A stretch of DNA of 64,000 nt from an uncultured Ruminococcus sp. (GCA_934476515.1 CAKSNZ010000001.1:62001-126000); one strand, 5' to 3'. Shown: positions 9,192-17,670, counted from the stretch's first letter. The notes: generated by a model from the sequence alone, not told the origin. Made by a program: numbers and translations.

Positions 9192-11441
9192 TTATTCTGC
9201 AATACCACTTTGTGGCGAGAAGGTAACTGTAATAACTGTACCTTCGCTAACCTTAGTACCCTCAGCTATACTTTGCTTTGTAGAGATACCGTCACCACTT
9301 GTACTTGAAGTACCCTTAACAGAGACATTCAGTCCATACTGAGAAGCAACACTGTTTACATCACTTAAGCTCATATCAAGTAGGTTAGGCACTTCTACCG
9401 TTTCTTTTGCCGAAGATTTGTCAGTATAGAGAACAACTGATCCACCCTTTGGTACAGTAGAATTTGACTCAGGCATTTGGGCAATAACCTTGCTACCTGA
9501 ACCCTTAACTACCGGTGTAAGTCCTTCATCAGAAATCTGCTGTTGAGCTTCTTCTGTTGACATACCAACATACTGACCGGCAATAGCATCTAGGTCTTCT
9601 CTTTCACTGTCTGTATATTCTGTTTCAACTTCCAAGTAAGGTAATACTTCTTCCATAATCTGTGAGGATACAGGTGCTGCTACAACAGAACCATAGTAGT
9701 TATCACCTGTAGGAGTATCAAAGAACATTAGCATTGCATATTTTGGGTTATCTGCAGGAGCATAACCTAGGAAAGACGCAATGTAGTCTTCTACACCATC
9801 ACCATTACTATCTACCAATTTTTCTGATGTACCTGTCTTACCGGCTACTCTATAACCTGCAACATAACCACATTTTACACCACCCTGTTCTGAGTTGTGT
9901 TGTAAAATTGTATTTAATGTTTTAGATACGCTACTTGAAATAACTTTTCTCTTAATCTTTGTATCATAATTCTGTACAACATTACCGTTGCTATCTTGAA
10001 TCTGCTTTACAACATGTGGCTGAACTAAGTTACCACCGTTTGCAACTGCTGATACAGCAGTAATCATCTGAATAGGAGTAATTGAGAAACCTTGACCGAA
10101 TGAAGCAACTGCAAGGTCAACAACACCCATTGAACCGTCCGGTGAGAAGAACTGGTCATCACTTTCACCGGGTAGGTCAATACCTGTTAAATCAGAATAA
10201 CCAAAAGCCTGATAATATTCCCAGAACTTTGCAGCACCGACTTTTGCACCGATTTGCATAAAAGCAGGGTTACAAGAATTGATAATTGCTTGTTCAAAAG
10301 ACTGTGTACCATGACCGTTCCAATCATGACAGTGGATAAGTCTATCGCTTACCTGCATAGAACCGGTACAGTTAAAGGTACTTGTATCTGCATTAACAAC
10401 ACCCTCTTCAAGTGCCATAGCAGAAGTAATAATCTTAAATACAGAACCTGGATAATATGTGTCTGAAATAGCCTTGTTACGCCACTGCTCAGACAAAGCC
10501 TCACTATAGGCCTTGTTCTTTTTCTTTTTATCTGTAATAGCTTTGATTTCTTTCTGTTTTGTTTCGTCAGCTATAGTATAAGGTTCGTTAAGGTCATAGC
10601 CACCAACTGTAGCCATAGCAATAATCTCACCATTTGTAACATCCATCATAATAGCACAACCACGATTATAAACCTTATTGGTTATGATATTCTGTTGCAT
10701 ATATTTTTCTACAATAGCTTGAACTGTTTCGTCAATAGTAAGAACTAAGTTGTTACCGTCTTTGGCATCAACACTCTGTTCATAAGCAAATGGCATATCA
10801 ACGCCTTGTGAGTTTTTAGCAGAAATAAGTCTGCCACTTGTACCGGAAAGATACTTATTATACTGATACTCCAAACCCTCAAGACCTTGGTCGTCTTCAC
10901 CTGTAAAACCGATTACAGAAGATGCCAGTTCATTATAAGGATAATATCTCTTGTAATCATCAAGCAAATCAATAACATTACTTAGTTTAAACTTTTTGCT
11001 TAAAGTATCTTGTAACTTAAGAATTTTATTTCTTTCTTTTGTTTCTATTTTTCTCTTTACATTAACGTAATATGAATTTTCCTTAGTTTCTTTTAGAACT
11101 TCGTCATAATCTAAATCAAGAATCTTTGAAAGATTTTTAGCTACATATTCTCTCTGTTCATCAGTTTTGAAATTAGCAGGAGCCATAACTACTCGCCATA
11201 CCGAGGCACTCTGAGCCAATACTTTACCGGTTCTATCGTAAATAGTTCCTCTTTTTGCTGAAATTTCAGTGTCATGTAGCTGTTGTTCAACAGCCTTTTG
11301 GCTTAGGCTCTCGCCCTTAACCACTTGTAAAAACGCAAGTCTGCAAGTAGCAGCACCGAAACCAATAACCAAAATAATAGCTAAAAGAATCATTGTTCTA
11401 TGTCTTAACTTTTGATTTACGCCTTTTACATTCTTAGCCAA
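9192..11441 (-). CDS. Class B penicillin-binding protein with two PASTA domains (PBP2B/SpoVD-like)
   Basis: Septal D,D-transpeptidase that cross-links new peptidoglycan and is a beta-lactam target. 749 residues: membrane anchor about 16-38, PBP dimerisation domain from about 58 (SAKRGTIYDRTGKV), transpeptidase domain with S333-x-x-K336 (PGSVFK), S389-C390-N391 and K535-T536-G537, then two PASTA repeats (about 608-672 and 675-740) that usually bind muropeptides or lipid II. Start is TTG behind AAAGGAGC. PASTA repeats occur in both vegetative Pbp2B and sporulation SpoVD; the single dcw copy suggests the division enzyme, but this is inferred. Confidence 0.94.
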   Translation of the reverse strand: MAKNVKGVNQKLRHRTMILLAIILVIGFGAATCRLAFLQVVKGESLSQKAVEQQLHDTEISAKRGTIYDRTGKVLAQSASVWRVVMAPANFKTDEQREYVAKNLSKILDLDYDEVLKETKENSYYVNVKRKIETKERNKILKLQDTLSKKFKLSNVIDLLDDYKRYYPYNELASSVIGFTGEDDQGLEGLEYQYNKYLSGTSGRLISAKNSQGVDMPFAYEQSVDAKDGNNLVLTIDETVQAIVEKYMQQNIITNKVYNRGCAIMMDVTNGEIIAMATVGGYDLNEPYTIADETKQKEIKAITDKKKKNKAYSEALSEQWRNKAISDTYYPGSVFKIITSAMALEEGVVNADTSTFNCTGSMQVSDRLIHCHDWNGHGTQSFEQAIINSCNPAFMQIGAKVGAAKFWEYYQAFGYSDLTGIDLPGESDDQFFSPDGSMGVVDLAVASFGQGFSITPIQMITAVSAVANGGNLVQPHVVKQIQDSNGNVVQNYDTKIKRKVISSSVSKTLNTILQHNSEQGGVKCGYVAGYRVAGKTGTSEKLVDSNGDGVEDYIASFLGYAPADNPKYAMLMFFDTPTGDNYYGSVVAAPVSSQIMEEVLPYLEVETEYTDSEREDLDAIAGQYVGMSTEEAQQQISDEGLTPVVKGSGSKVIAQMPESNSTVPKGGSVVLYTDKSSAKETVEVPNLLDMSLSDVNSVASQYGLNVSVKGTSSTSGDGISTKQSIAEGTKVSEGTVITVTFSPQSGIAE

Positions 11442-11554
11442 CTAGTCTTGCTCCTTTCATATCTCTTTCATCTCAATAAATACGGAAAAAGAGTTAAGAT
11501 AATTAAAATCTCAACTCTTGTACCCTCTATAATCTTATTACACAAACCTAAGGG

Positions 11555-12052
11555 TTATGACCAAATTGAGGATATCCAATCTACTATAGTATCAAAAATA
11601 CTTTTATCCTCTTTTTCAACAACCTTGGCTTTATCCCCGCTAGATAAATCCACAAATTCCTTTTGACTGTTGTTTGCTTTAGTCATACCTAGTTTATCCT
11701 GTGCATATTCCTCAATAATAGAAGTTGTGTATTTAGCATCAACATTCATTTGCATTTGAGTATATTCACTTTGACTGTTTTCCAGTGTTTCCTGTGCTTC
11801 TGAAATTTTCTGATTTAGTTCAGTTAATTCAACCTGACTATAAATAATCATACCGACAACTGCTACAATAATTGCTGAAAACAGAAAACCAACAGTTAAT
11901 TTAAAAGGATTGCGTTTGCGTCTTTTTGCTTGTTCAATTTTTTTCTTAGGTATTTTTACTACCTTATTTTTCTTATGTAACTCCTGATTTTCAAGATTGT
12001 CATCTTCAAAAACAGAAATGTCATAAGCATTATTACTGCTCAAAAATGCCAT
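11555..12052 (-). CDS. ftsL: FtsL/DivIC-like septum protein
   Basis: Small bitopic divisome protein, 165 residues. A charged, Lys-rich cytoplasmic part (about 1-50) leads to one membrane helix (about 53-72) and an extracellular coiled coil (about 73-110; regularly spaced L/I with many E/Q/N). This matches FtsL, which activates the SEDS/PBP pair with FtsQ and DivIC. Sequence conservation is poor in the family, so the call rests on topology and on position between rsmH and the PBP gene. ATG with AGGTG upstream. It has its own likely promoter in the 235-base gap behind rsmH. Confidence 0.85.
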   Translation of the reverse strand: MAFLSSNNAYDISVFEDDNLENQELHKKNKVVKIPKKKIEQAKRRKRNPFKLTVGFLFSAIIVAVVGMIIYSQVELTELNQKISEAQETLENSQSEYTQMQMNVDAKYTTSIIEEYAQDKLGMTKANNSQKEFVDLSSGDKAKVVEKEDKSIFDTIVDWISSIWS

Positions 12053-12079
12053 TTATTCACCTATATAACCAAATCTTCA

Positions 12080-12225
12080 TTCTCTAAAACACCTTATAAG
12101 GTATTTTTTAATGTCTTTCTTCTCATAATCTTTACTTATTCGTAGTAATAAAAATCTCAATATATATTTATTGTAATTGTTTTGTTACACTATCTATAGA
12201 TATTTGTAACTATAATTACACCACT
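12080..12225 (-). other. Leader of ftsL with mutually exclusive small hairpins
   Basis: The leader between the predicted start near 12224 and ftsL contains two overlapping palindromes on the minus strand. TGTAATTATAGTTACA and GTTACA...TGTAAC (enclosing ATCTATAGAT) share the GTTACA arm, so only one can form at a time. A perfect ACCTTATAAGGT palindrome lies near 12091-12102. A regulatory role is speculative. Confidence 0.25.
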
Positions 12226-12230
12226 GATAT

Positions 12231-12259
12231 ATTTTACTACATAAGCAGTGCTTTGTCTA
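12231..12259 (-). promoter_or_regulatory. Probable internal sigma-A promoter before ftsL
   Basis: TAGACA, 17 bases, TAAAAT on the minus strand, between rsmH and ftsL. It would let the ftsL-to-ftsZ genes be transcribed independently of the MraZ-controlled mraZ-rsmH promoter. Confidence 0.55.
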
Positions 12260-12287
12260 GGGAAATACTACAAAACTGTCACTTTAC

Positions 12288-13211
12288 CTAAATTTTTTCG
12301 CAAACCCTTAATTTTGCACTTCTACTTCTAGGATTTTTGTCTAATTCTTCCTGGGTAGCCTCTATAGGCTTACGGTTTACTAACTTTGCCTTTGGTACAT
12401 TTCCACAAACACATACCGGAAAATCTTTTGGACAAGTACAACCTTTGCACCAAGAAGCCATCTTTTGCTTAACTATTCTATCCTCTAATGAATGGAAAGA
12501 AATAACTGCAAGCCTACCCTTTGGACTTAGCATTTCAAATGCTTCATCAAGACCGTTTTCAAGCTGAGTAAGTTCTCCATTTACTTCAATTCTAAGTGCT
12601 TGAAAAGTCTTTCTTGCAGGGTGGCCCTCTCTCCTAACCTTTTGAGGTACAGAATTCTTAATAATCTCAGCAAGTTGAAGAGTAGTTGTAATCCTTTCTT
12701 CTTCTCTTGCTTTAACTATCCCCTTGGCAATAGATGGAGCAAATTTATCTTCACCATAGCGATATATAATATCTCTAAGTTCTTCATAACTTAAGTCATT
12801 TACTAAATCTTCAGCAGAAGTACCACTTTGGCTCATTCTCATATCTAAAGGTGCATCCTTGTGAAAGCTGAAACCTCTTTCGTCAGTATCTAACTGATGA
12901 GAACTAACACCAATATCAAGAAGAACACCATCTACTTGATAAATACCCCTGTCATTTAATAGCTTTTTCATATCACCAAAACAACCATTTACAATAATTG
13001 AATTTGGCTCATTTTTAAATCTTTCGGAAATTGTTGTAATAGCATCCGGATCTCTGTCAATAGAAATCAATTTGCCACAATCAAGTTTCTTTAGAATTTC
13101 TGCTGAGTGACCGCCACCACCTGCTGTACCGTCAACATAAATTCCATTAGGTTTTATATTTAGTCCCTCAATGCACTCATTGAGAAGAACTGAAATGTGA
13201 TTAAATTCCAT
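12288..13211 (-). CDS. rsmH: 16S rRNA (cytosine1402-N4)-methyltransferase RsmH (MraW)
   Basis: SAM-dependent enzyme methylating N4 of C1402 in the ribosomal P site. The 307-residue length is typical. SAM-binding motif DGTAGGGGHSAEIL lies near residues 28-41; LLDIGVSSHQLD, RGFSFHKDAPLDMRMSQ and HSLEDRIVK follow. A Cys-rich segment (CKGCTCPKDFPVCVCG) near the C-terminus is a common variant in Clostridia. It starts 2 bases after the mraZ stop, so the two are translated from one transcript. Confidence 0.97.
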   Translation of the reverse strand: MEFNHISVLLNECIEGLNIKPNGIYVDGTAGGGGHSAEILKKLDCGKLISIDRDPDAITTISERFKNEPNSIIVNGCFGDMKKLLNDRGIYQVDGVLLDIGVSSHQLDTDERGFSFHKDAPLDMRMSQSGTSAEDLVNDLSYEELRDIIYRYGEDKFAPSIAKGIVKAREEERITTTLQLAEIIKNSVPQKVRREGHPARKTFQALRIEVNGELTQLENGLDEAFEMLSPKGRLAVISFHSLEDRIVKQKMASWCKGCTCPKDFPVCVCGNVPKAKLVNRKPIEATQEELDKNPRSRSAKLRVCEKI

Positions 13212-13213
13212 AA

Positions 13214-13630
13214 TTAAAACTTAATAAGCTGTAGAGCATCCTCAAGTTCTTGGCGTTGTTTAGCCATAAATGCATCGAACTTATCTTTGTTCCATACTTC
13301 AATACGACTATCCATACCAACAACTACAGCCTCACCTTGGATGGCGCTGTCCTCACGCAATTTTTGGGGAATTTGAATTCTACCCTGACCGTTTGGACTA
13401 ACTAGTGTTGCTGCAGATAAAAGCAAATATTGAAGTGCCATAGCTTTGTTAGCAGGTAGCTCCCTTATCTGCTCTCTTAGACGATTAAACTCATCAACAG
13501 ACATAATCTGTATATTTTCAGAAAAGCCATTGGTTACATAAAATTCTTCACCAAGTTCTTCTCTGAATTTCTGTGGCAGTACAATTCTGCCTTTTGCGTC
13601 AACTGAATGAACTGTTGTACCGGAAAACAT
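13214..13630 (-). CDS. mraZ: Transcriptional regulator MraZ
   Basis: DNA-binding repressor of its own dcw operon. 138 residues with two SpoVT-AbrB-like swapped-hairpin domains; both carry the family pattern (DAKGRIVLPQKFREEL near residues 11-26 and NGQGRIQIPQKLRED in the second half). MraZ forms rings that bind repeated short boxes near the mraZ promoter, and a periodic box array is present directly upstream here. ATG start with TGGAGGTGG upstream. Confidence 0.97.
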   Translation of the reverse strand: MFSGTTVHSVDAKGRIVLPQKFREELGEEFYVTNGFSENIQIMSVDEFNRLREQIRELPANKAMALQYLLLSAATLVSPNGQGRIQIPQKLREDSAIQGEAVVVGMDSRIEVWNKDKFDAFMAKQRQELEDALQLIKF

Positions 13631-13663
13631 ATTAAACTGCCACCTCCATTTTTAAGTAAATAT

Positions 13664-13719
13664 GACACATGAAAATCACTTATCGACACCAAGTGCCCTA
13701 TTGTGACACCAAATGCCAC
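13664..13719 (-). promoter_or_regulatory. Predicted MraZ operator: periodic GTG/GGG boxes
   Basis: Two 13-base copies, GGCATTTGGTGTC and GGCACTTGGTGTC (12 of 13 identical, 20 bases apart), are followed by a weaker third copy (TTTTCATGTGTC) 21 bases on. At finer scale GTG or GGG-like cores recur at 10, 10, 10, 10 and 11 bases (13717-19, 13707-09, 13697-99, 13687-89, 13677-79, 13666-68), one helical turn each. They lie between the predicted start of transcription and the mraZ ribosome site, like the TGGGN boxes bound by MraZ in E. coli. Confidence 0.7.
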
Positions 13720-13732
13720 TTCTATATGAACC

Positions 13733-13761
13733 ATTATATACTACTTGTAATGATATTGCAA
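13733..13761 (-). promoter_or_regulatory. Sigma-A promoter of the dcw operon (Pmra)
   Basis: TTGCAA, 17 bases, TATAAT on the minus strand, with the box array immediately downstream. Confidence 0.75.
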
Positions 13762-13834
13762 GGAATTTGTAACAATTTCTTTATATTTTCAAACTGTTCA
13801 CATAATGAGTTTTGGATACAAAAAATAATTTTAG

Positions 13835-13866
13835 ACAAAAAAATAACCACTACTTTCGTAGTGGTT
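13835..13866 (-). terminator. Terminator after the coiled-coil protein gene
   Basis: Perfect 9-bp stem AACCACTAC/GTAGTGGTT with a 4-base loop, followed on the minus strand by ATTTTTTTG. It separates the uvrC-rsmD-coaD operon from Pmra. Confidence 0.85.
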
Positions 13867-13889
13867 AAAAATCTCTGTTATTTACTTAA

Positions 13890-14345
13890 TCAGTCTTTCT
13901 TCTGAGCCTGAATATCCTGACGAGTCTTACGGATTTCGTTAGTTAAATCTGTTAGAGTTTCGTCAGCTCTCTTCATTAGGTCAGTAACATAACCGTTAGC
14001 TGCCTTCTTCATTTCAGAAGACTTTTTCTTTGCATCGCTGATAATATCAGCAGCCTGAGCCTGAGCCTGTTTTGTGATTTCATCTTCAGCAACTAGCTGT
14101 TTCTTCTTTTCTTCACCGGCACGGATAATTTCTTCTGCTTCCTTCTTAGCTTCAGCAAGAATCTGGCTTCTATCTGCTACAATGCTCTTAGCCTGTCTAA
14201 CTTCACCAGGTAGTGCATCCTGAATGTCGTCAAGAATATCAAGAACTGCTTCTGTATCTACAACAGCCTTACCACCTGTTAAAGGTAGAACCTTTGCATC
14301 GTTCATCATATCTTCTAACTCATTGATTAGGTCTTCCACTCTCAT
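13890..14345 (-). CDS. Coiled-coil protein, DivIVA / V-type ATPase subunit H-like
   Basis: 151 residues, almost entirely predicted alpha helix rich in A, E, K and D. The N-terminal part (MRVEDLINELEDMMNDAK, then a TGGKAVVDTEAVLDILDDI stretch) precedes a long coiled coil (about residues 50-150). Homologues are often annotated as ATPase or DivIVA-like proteins, but no catalytic motif is visible and I infer a structural or scaffolding role. ATG with AAAGGAGTT upstream, 1 base after the coaD stop. It is the last gene of its operon and sits next to the division cluster. Confidence 0.7.
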   Translation of the reverse strand: MRVEDLINELEDMMNDAKVLPLTGGKAVVDTEAVLDILDDIQDALPGEVRQAKSIVADRSQILAEAKKEAEEIIRAGEEKKKQLVAEDEITKQAQAQAADIISDAKKKSSEMKKAANGYVTDLMKRADETLTDLTNEIRKTRQDIQAQKKD

Positions 14346-14346
14346 C

Positions 14347-14835
14347 TTAATTAACTCCTTTTAATCTACTGTATATTTTGTCATACAAACAAGCCGGAAC
14401 AAAATCACTAATGTCCCCACCGAAGGATGCTACCTGCTTAACCATACTAGAGCTTAAATACATATACTTTGCACTGGTAGTTAGGAAGATAGTTTCCAAA
14501 TCGGGATTGAGTTTTTTGTTTGTTAAAGCCATTTGAAATTCATATTCAAAGTCAGATACAGCTCTTAACCCCTTAACAACTGTAACTGCTGATCTTTCCT
14601 TTGCATAACTTGCCAAAAGACCATCAAAAGATACAATCTCCAAATTGCTGATATGTGTTGTCGCTTCCTTTAACAAATCAATTCGTTCGTTAATAGAAAA
14701 ACTTGGTTGTTTATTTGGATTAACCATAACGGCAACAATAACTTTGTTGAACATCTTAGATGCTCTTTCTATAATATCAATATGTCCAAGGGTTACCGGA
14801 TCAAAGCTACCCGGACAAATTGCTATTTTATCCAT
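14347..14835 (-). CDS. coaD: Phosphopantetheine adenylyltransferase
   Basis: Penultimate step of coenzyme A synthesis: adenylates 4'-phosphopantetheine with ATP. 162 residues from the chosen ATG, the usual length. The nucleotidyltransferase motif [11 protein letters not shown] (T/HxGH type) starts at about residue 8, and the C-terminal [13 protein letters not shown] segment is the second conserved signature. The ORF could extend six residues to 14853, but the ATG at 14835 has a GAGG-type site and gives the canonical [13 protein letters not shown] start. Downstream of rsmD, a common Firmicutes arrangement. Confidence 0.97.
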   Translation of the reverse strand: MDKIAICPGSFDPVTLGHIDIIERASKMFNKVIVAVMVNPNKQPSFSINERIDLLKEATTHISNLEIVSFDGLLASYAKERSAVTVVKGLRAVSDFEYEFQMALTNKKLNPDLETIFLTTSAKYMYLSSSMVKQVASFGGDISDFVPACLYDKIYSRLKGVN

Positions 14836-14865
14836 TCTTTTTCCTCTTTCCAAGTTTAGTACGAA

Positions 14866-15414
14866 CTACTCAATATTTTCTTTGTAACAAAAACTGCTTA
14901 TCTTTATTTTACCATAGCGATATTCTCTGTCAAGGCTAAAATTAGAATATTTTTCAATTATTTTTTCATCAACAGGATGTTCGCACAGCACAACACCGGT
15001 TTCTTTCATATTTTCAAATACCAAAGGCAGTACTTCTTCAAGCAAACCTTGTCTATATGGTGGGTCAAGAAAAGCAATATCAAACTTCTCCTTATTCATC
15101 TTTAAGAAACTTACTGCTGAACCATTAACAACCTTTGATTTATCTTGAAATTTACATTTTTCAATATTTTCATTTACTACTTGCAAAGACTTTTTGCTAC
15201 TGTCAACAAATACAGCTTTCTTTGCACCTCTTGAGATAGCTTCAATTCCCATTTGTCCACTACCGGCAAACAAATCAAGAAAAGTTCTACCTTCTATTCC
15301 AAATTGTAAAGCAGAAAAGATACCTTCCTTTACTCTGTCTGTGGTAGGTCTTACATCATTACCCTCCAGAGTTCTCAGTCTTGTACCTTTTGCTATTCCT
15401 GTAATAACTCTCAT
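14866..15414 (-). CDS. rsmD: 16S rRNA (guanine966-N2)-methyltransferase RsmD
   Basis: Methylates N2 of G966 in the small subunit rRNA. 182 residues; starts MRVITGIAKGTRL, with the SAM-binding DLFAGSGQMGIEAISRGA and the N-methyltransferase catalytic motif LDPPYRQG. The rsmD-coaD pairing is widespread in Firmicutes. A GGTGATATT-type site precedes the ATG; the gap to uvrC is 40 bases with no terminator, so it is probably read from the uvrC transcript. Confidence 0.95.
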   Translation of the reverse strand: MRVITGIAKGTRLRTLEGNDVRPTTDRVKEGIFSALQFGIEGRTFLDLFAGSGQMGIEAISRGAKKAVFVDSSKKSLQVVNENIEKCKFQDKSKVVNGSAVSFLKMNKEKFDIAFLDPPYRQGLLEEVLPLVFENMKETGVVLCEHPVDEKIIEKYSNFSLDREYRYGKIKISSFCYKENIE

Positions 15415-15454
15415 AATATCACCACCGTAATTCTAACATATATAAAAGAAAAAC

Positions 15455-17287
15455 TCAATTACTATTATTTTCATTATGAAAATAATTATAAACGTTATCG
15501 GCAGAAACCTTATTCATTTTAGGTGCATTAAGTAATTCTTCATAATCAGCTTCGCTGATATTTTTAATAGTTCTAAAGTGTTTTAAAAGTGCTTTTGCTC
15601 TTTCAGTACCTACTCCCGGAATATCGGTTAATGAACTTTTAAAGGTATTCATACTTCTTCTTTGACGCTGATAACCAATAGCAAATCTATGGACTTCATC
15701 CTGCATTTTACTGATAAAGGTAAATAGTTTTCTCTTTCTGCTAATTGCAATTTCACCCTTATCTGAAACAATTGCCCTTGTTCGGTGACTGTCATCCTTA
15801 ACCATACCAAAAGTAGGTATGTCAATGTTATGTTTTTTCAGTATAGGCAATACTGCATTTACTTGACCTTTACCACCATCAAGCAAGATTAAATCAGGCT
15901 TTTTGCCAAATCCAACAGGCTCCTCTGCTTTTTCATATTCATCAAGTCTTCTGTCAATAACTTCTGCCATACTTGCATAGTCATCCTGACCTTCAAAGCC
16001 TTTTATCTTGAACTTTTTATATGCCTTTTTATTTTTCTTGCCGTTTTCATAAACTATCATACCACAAACATTTTCACTACCGCTAAGGTTACTGTTGTCG
16101 TATGATTCAATATATTCAGGAATTTTATCAAGTCCTAAAACTTCTTTAAGTTCTTCCAGCACACCATATTCACCGGTAGTACTGCCTTTAGTTTGGGCAA
16201 GTCTTTCAATTGCATTTTTCTTGCACATATCTACAAGGTGCTTTTGGTCACCGATTTTAGGCACAACAATATGAACTGCTGAACCTTTCTTTTCACTAAG
16301 CCACTGAGTAAGCAGTTTACTGTCCTCAATCTCTCTGTCCAGTGTTAACTGTTTTGGAACATCATCTCGGATTGTATAGTAACGGGTGATAAACTCAGCC
16401 ATTAATTCTTCTTCATTCTCACCGTTATCAACCATAAAATGTTCTCTGTCAAAAAGCCTGCCGTCTTTAAATCTAAACACTTCAAATGTACCTTTGTCAC
16501 CATCGGTAATATAAGCAATTACATCTTGTTCATCAACCTTAATGTCAACTACCTTTTGCTTATCATTCATTTTCTTAACTGAAGCTATTCTGTCACGAAT
16601 TTTTGCAGCTAATTCAAAGTCGAGATTTTCTGAAGCTTTGTTCATTTCTTCAGTCATTTTTGCAATAGACTCTGTTGTACCACCTTTTAAAAATTCTAAC
16701 GCAGAGTCAATATGCTCGTTGTATTCTGCCAATGACATTTTTCCTCTACATGGTGCACAACATTGCTTTATATGATAATTTAAACAAGGTCTTGTTTTCC
16801 TAAAATCTTCAGGAAACTTCTTGTTGCAAGTAGGAAGCTGAAAAATCTTTATTGCCTCATCAATGGCATTCTTAACATAATAGGAACTTTTATAAGGTCC
16901 GATATATGTTGCCTTTGGGTCATCCTGTTGTAAAGCATAGGAGATTCTTCTCCACTTATCACTACTGACTTTAATATAGCTATAGCCCTTGTCATCCTTT
17001 AAAAGAATATTATACTTAGGTGTATTTTGCTTAATCAATGAACATTCAAGGATAAGAGCCTCAAACTCACTGTCGGTAATAATATAGTCAAAGTCATAAA
17101 CATTACTGACCATTCTACGGACTTTTTCTTGATGGTTATTTTGGCTACCAAAATACTGACTGACTCTGTTCTTTAGAGCCTTTGCTTTACCGATATAAAT
17201 GATATTGTGACTGCTGTCTCTCATTATATATACTCCGGGAAGTAGTGGTAAAGCCATTGCCTTTTTTCTTAATTCTTTAATATTCAC
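15455..17287 (-). CDS. uvrC: Excinuclease ABC subunit C
   Basis: Makes both incisions in nucleotide excision repair after loading by UvrA/UvrB. 610 residues, normal size. Order: GIY-YIG nuclease domain (LPGVYIMRD and IIYIGKAK, about 15-40), Cys-containing region, UVR/UvrB-binding helix pair (about 205-240, ENLDFELAAKIRDRI), RNase H-like 3D (LLDGGKGQVNAV, about 470), and tandem helix-hairpin-helix (LTDIPGVGTERAKALL, about 565-580). Start is GTG at 17287 with GAGGTGATATT upstream. First gene of the uvrC-rsmD-coaD group. Confidence 0.97.
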   Translation of the reverse strand: MNIKELRKKAMALPLLPGVYIMRDSSHNIIYIGKAKALKNRVSQYFGSQNNHQEKVRRMVSNVYDFDYIITDSEFEALILECSLIKQNTPKYNILLKDDKGYSYIKVSSDKWRRISYALQQDDPKATYIGPYKSSYYVKNAIDEAIKIFQLPTCNKKFPEDFRKTRPCLNYHIKQCCAPCRGKMSLAEYNEHIDSALEFLKGGTTESIAKMTEEMNKASENLDFELAAKIRDRIASVKKMNDKQKVVDIKVDEQDVIAYITDGDKGTFEVFRFKDGRLFDREHFMVDNGENEEELMAEFITRYYTIRDDVPKQLTLDREIEDSKLLTQWLSEKKGSAVHIVVPKIGDQKHLVDMCKKNAIERLAQTKGSTTGEYGVLEELKEVLGLDKIPEYIESYDNSNLSGSENVCGMIVYENGKKNKKAYKKFKIKGFEGQDDYASMAEVIDRRLDEYEKAEEPVGFGKKPDLILLDGGKGQVNAVLPILKKHNIDIPTFGMVKDDSHRTRAIVSDKGEIAISRKRKLFTFISKMQDEVHRFAIGYQRQRRSMNTFKSSLTDIPGVGTERAKALLKHFRTIKNISEADYEELLNAPKMNKVSADNVYNYFHNENNSN

Positions 17288-17303
17288 AATATCACCTCAC
17301 AAT

Positions 17304-17336
17304 AAAAAAATAAGGGTGGTTAAAAACTAACCACCC
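17304..17336 (-). terminator. Terminator after the HPr-like gene
   Basis: GGGTGGTTA/TAACCACCC, perfect 9-bp stem with a 5-base loop, followed on the minus strand by TTATTTTTTT. It isolates the HPr-like gene from uvrC. Confidence 0.85.
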
Positions 17337-17353
17337 ATAATGAAAGTCAAAAA

Positions 17354-17620
17354 TTACATATCAGTGAAACCTGATTCTACAAGAGCAACAATACCTTCTG
17401 TTGCATCCTTTTCGTCAGGACCATCTGCAATAATCTTAATTGTTGTACCACCAACAACACCTAGGGATAAAACACCAAGAAGACTCTTACCACTTACTCT
17501 TCTTTCATCCTTTTCTACCCATACAGTTGACTTATATTCGTTAGCCTTCTGAATAAAAAATGTTGCAGGTCTACCTCTTAGTCCTGCTTTGTTCTGAACT
17601 AAAACTTCCTTTACATACAT
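17354..17620 (-). CDS. HPr-family protein with Arg in place of the phosphorylatable His15 (Crh-like)
   Basis: 88 residues with the full HPr fold pattern. In true HPr the motif is GLHARPA, with His15 accepting phosphate from enzyme I. Here the sequence is KAGLRGRPAT: Arg at position 15 and Gly at 16, checked in the DNA as AGA GGT. The regulatory site KSLLGVLSLG keeps Ser46, the target of HPr kinase. It therefore cannot carry sugar-PTS phosphate by the normal route but could act as a Ser-phosphorylated corepressor, like Crh of Bacillus (which has Gln15). Alternatively it has a PTS-unrelated role. Monocistronic, with its own promoter and terminator. Confidence 0.85.
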   Translation of the reverse strand: MYVKEVLVQNKAGLRGRPATFFIQKANEYKSTVWVEKDERRVSGKSLLGVLSLGVVGGTTIKIIADGPDEKDATEGIVALVESGFTDM

Positions 17621-17670
17621 GCCTAAATCCCTCTCTTGTCAGTGAATAAAAACCTAAAATTTATCAAATC

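Noticed and set aside
17354..17620. Reading the HPr-like gene as ordinary ptsH
   Set aside because: The phosphorylatable histidine is replaced by arginine in the DNA, so a normal phosphocarrier label would mislead.
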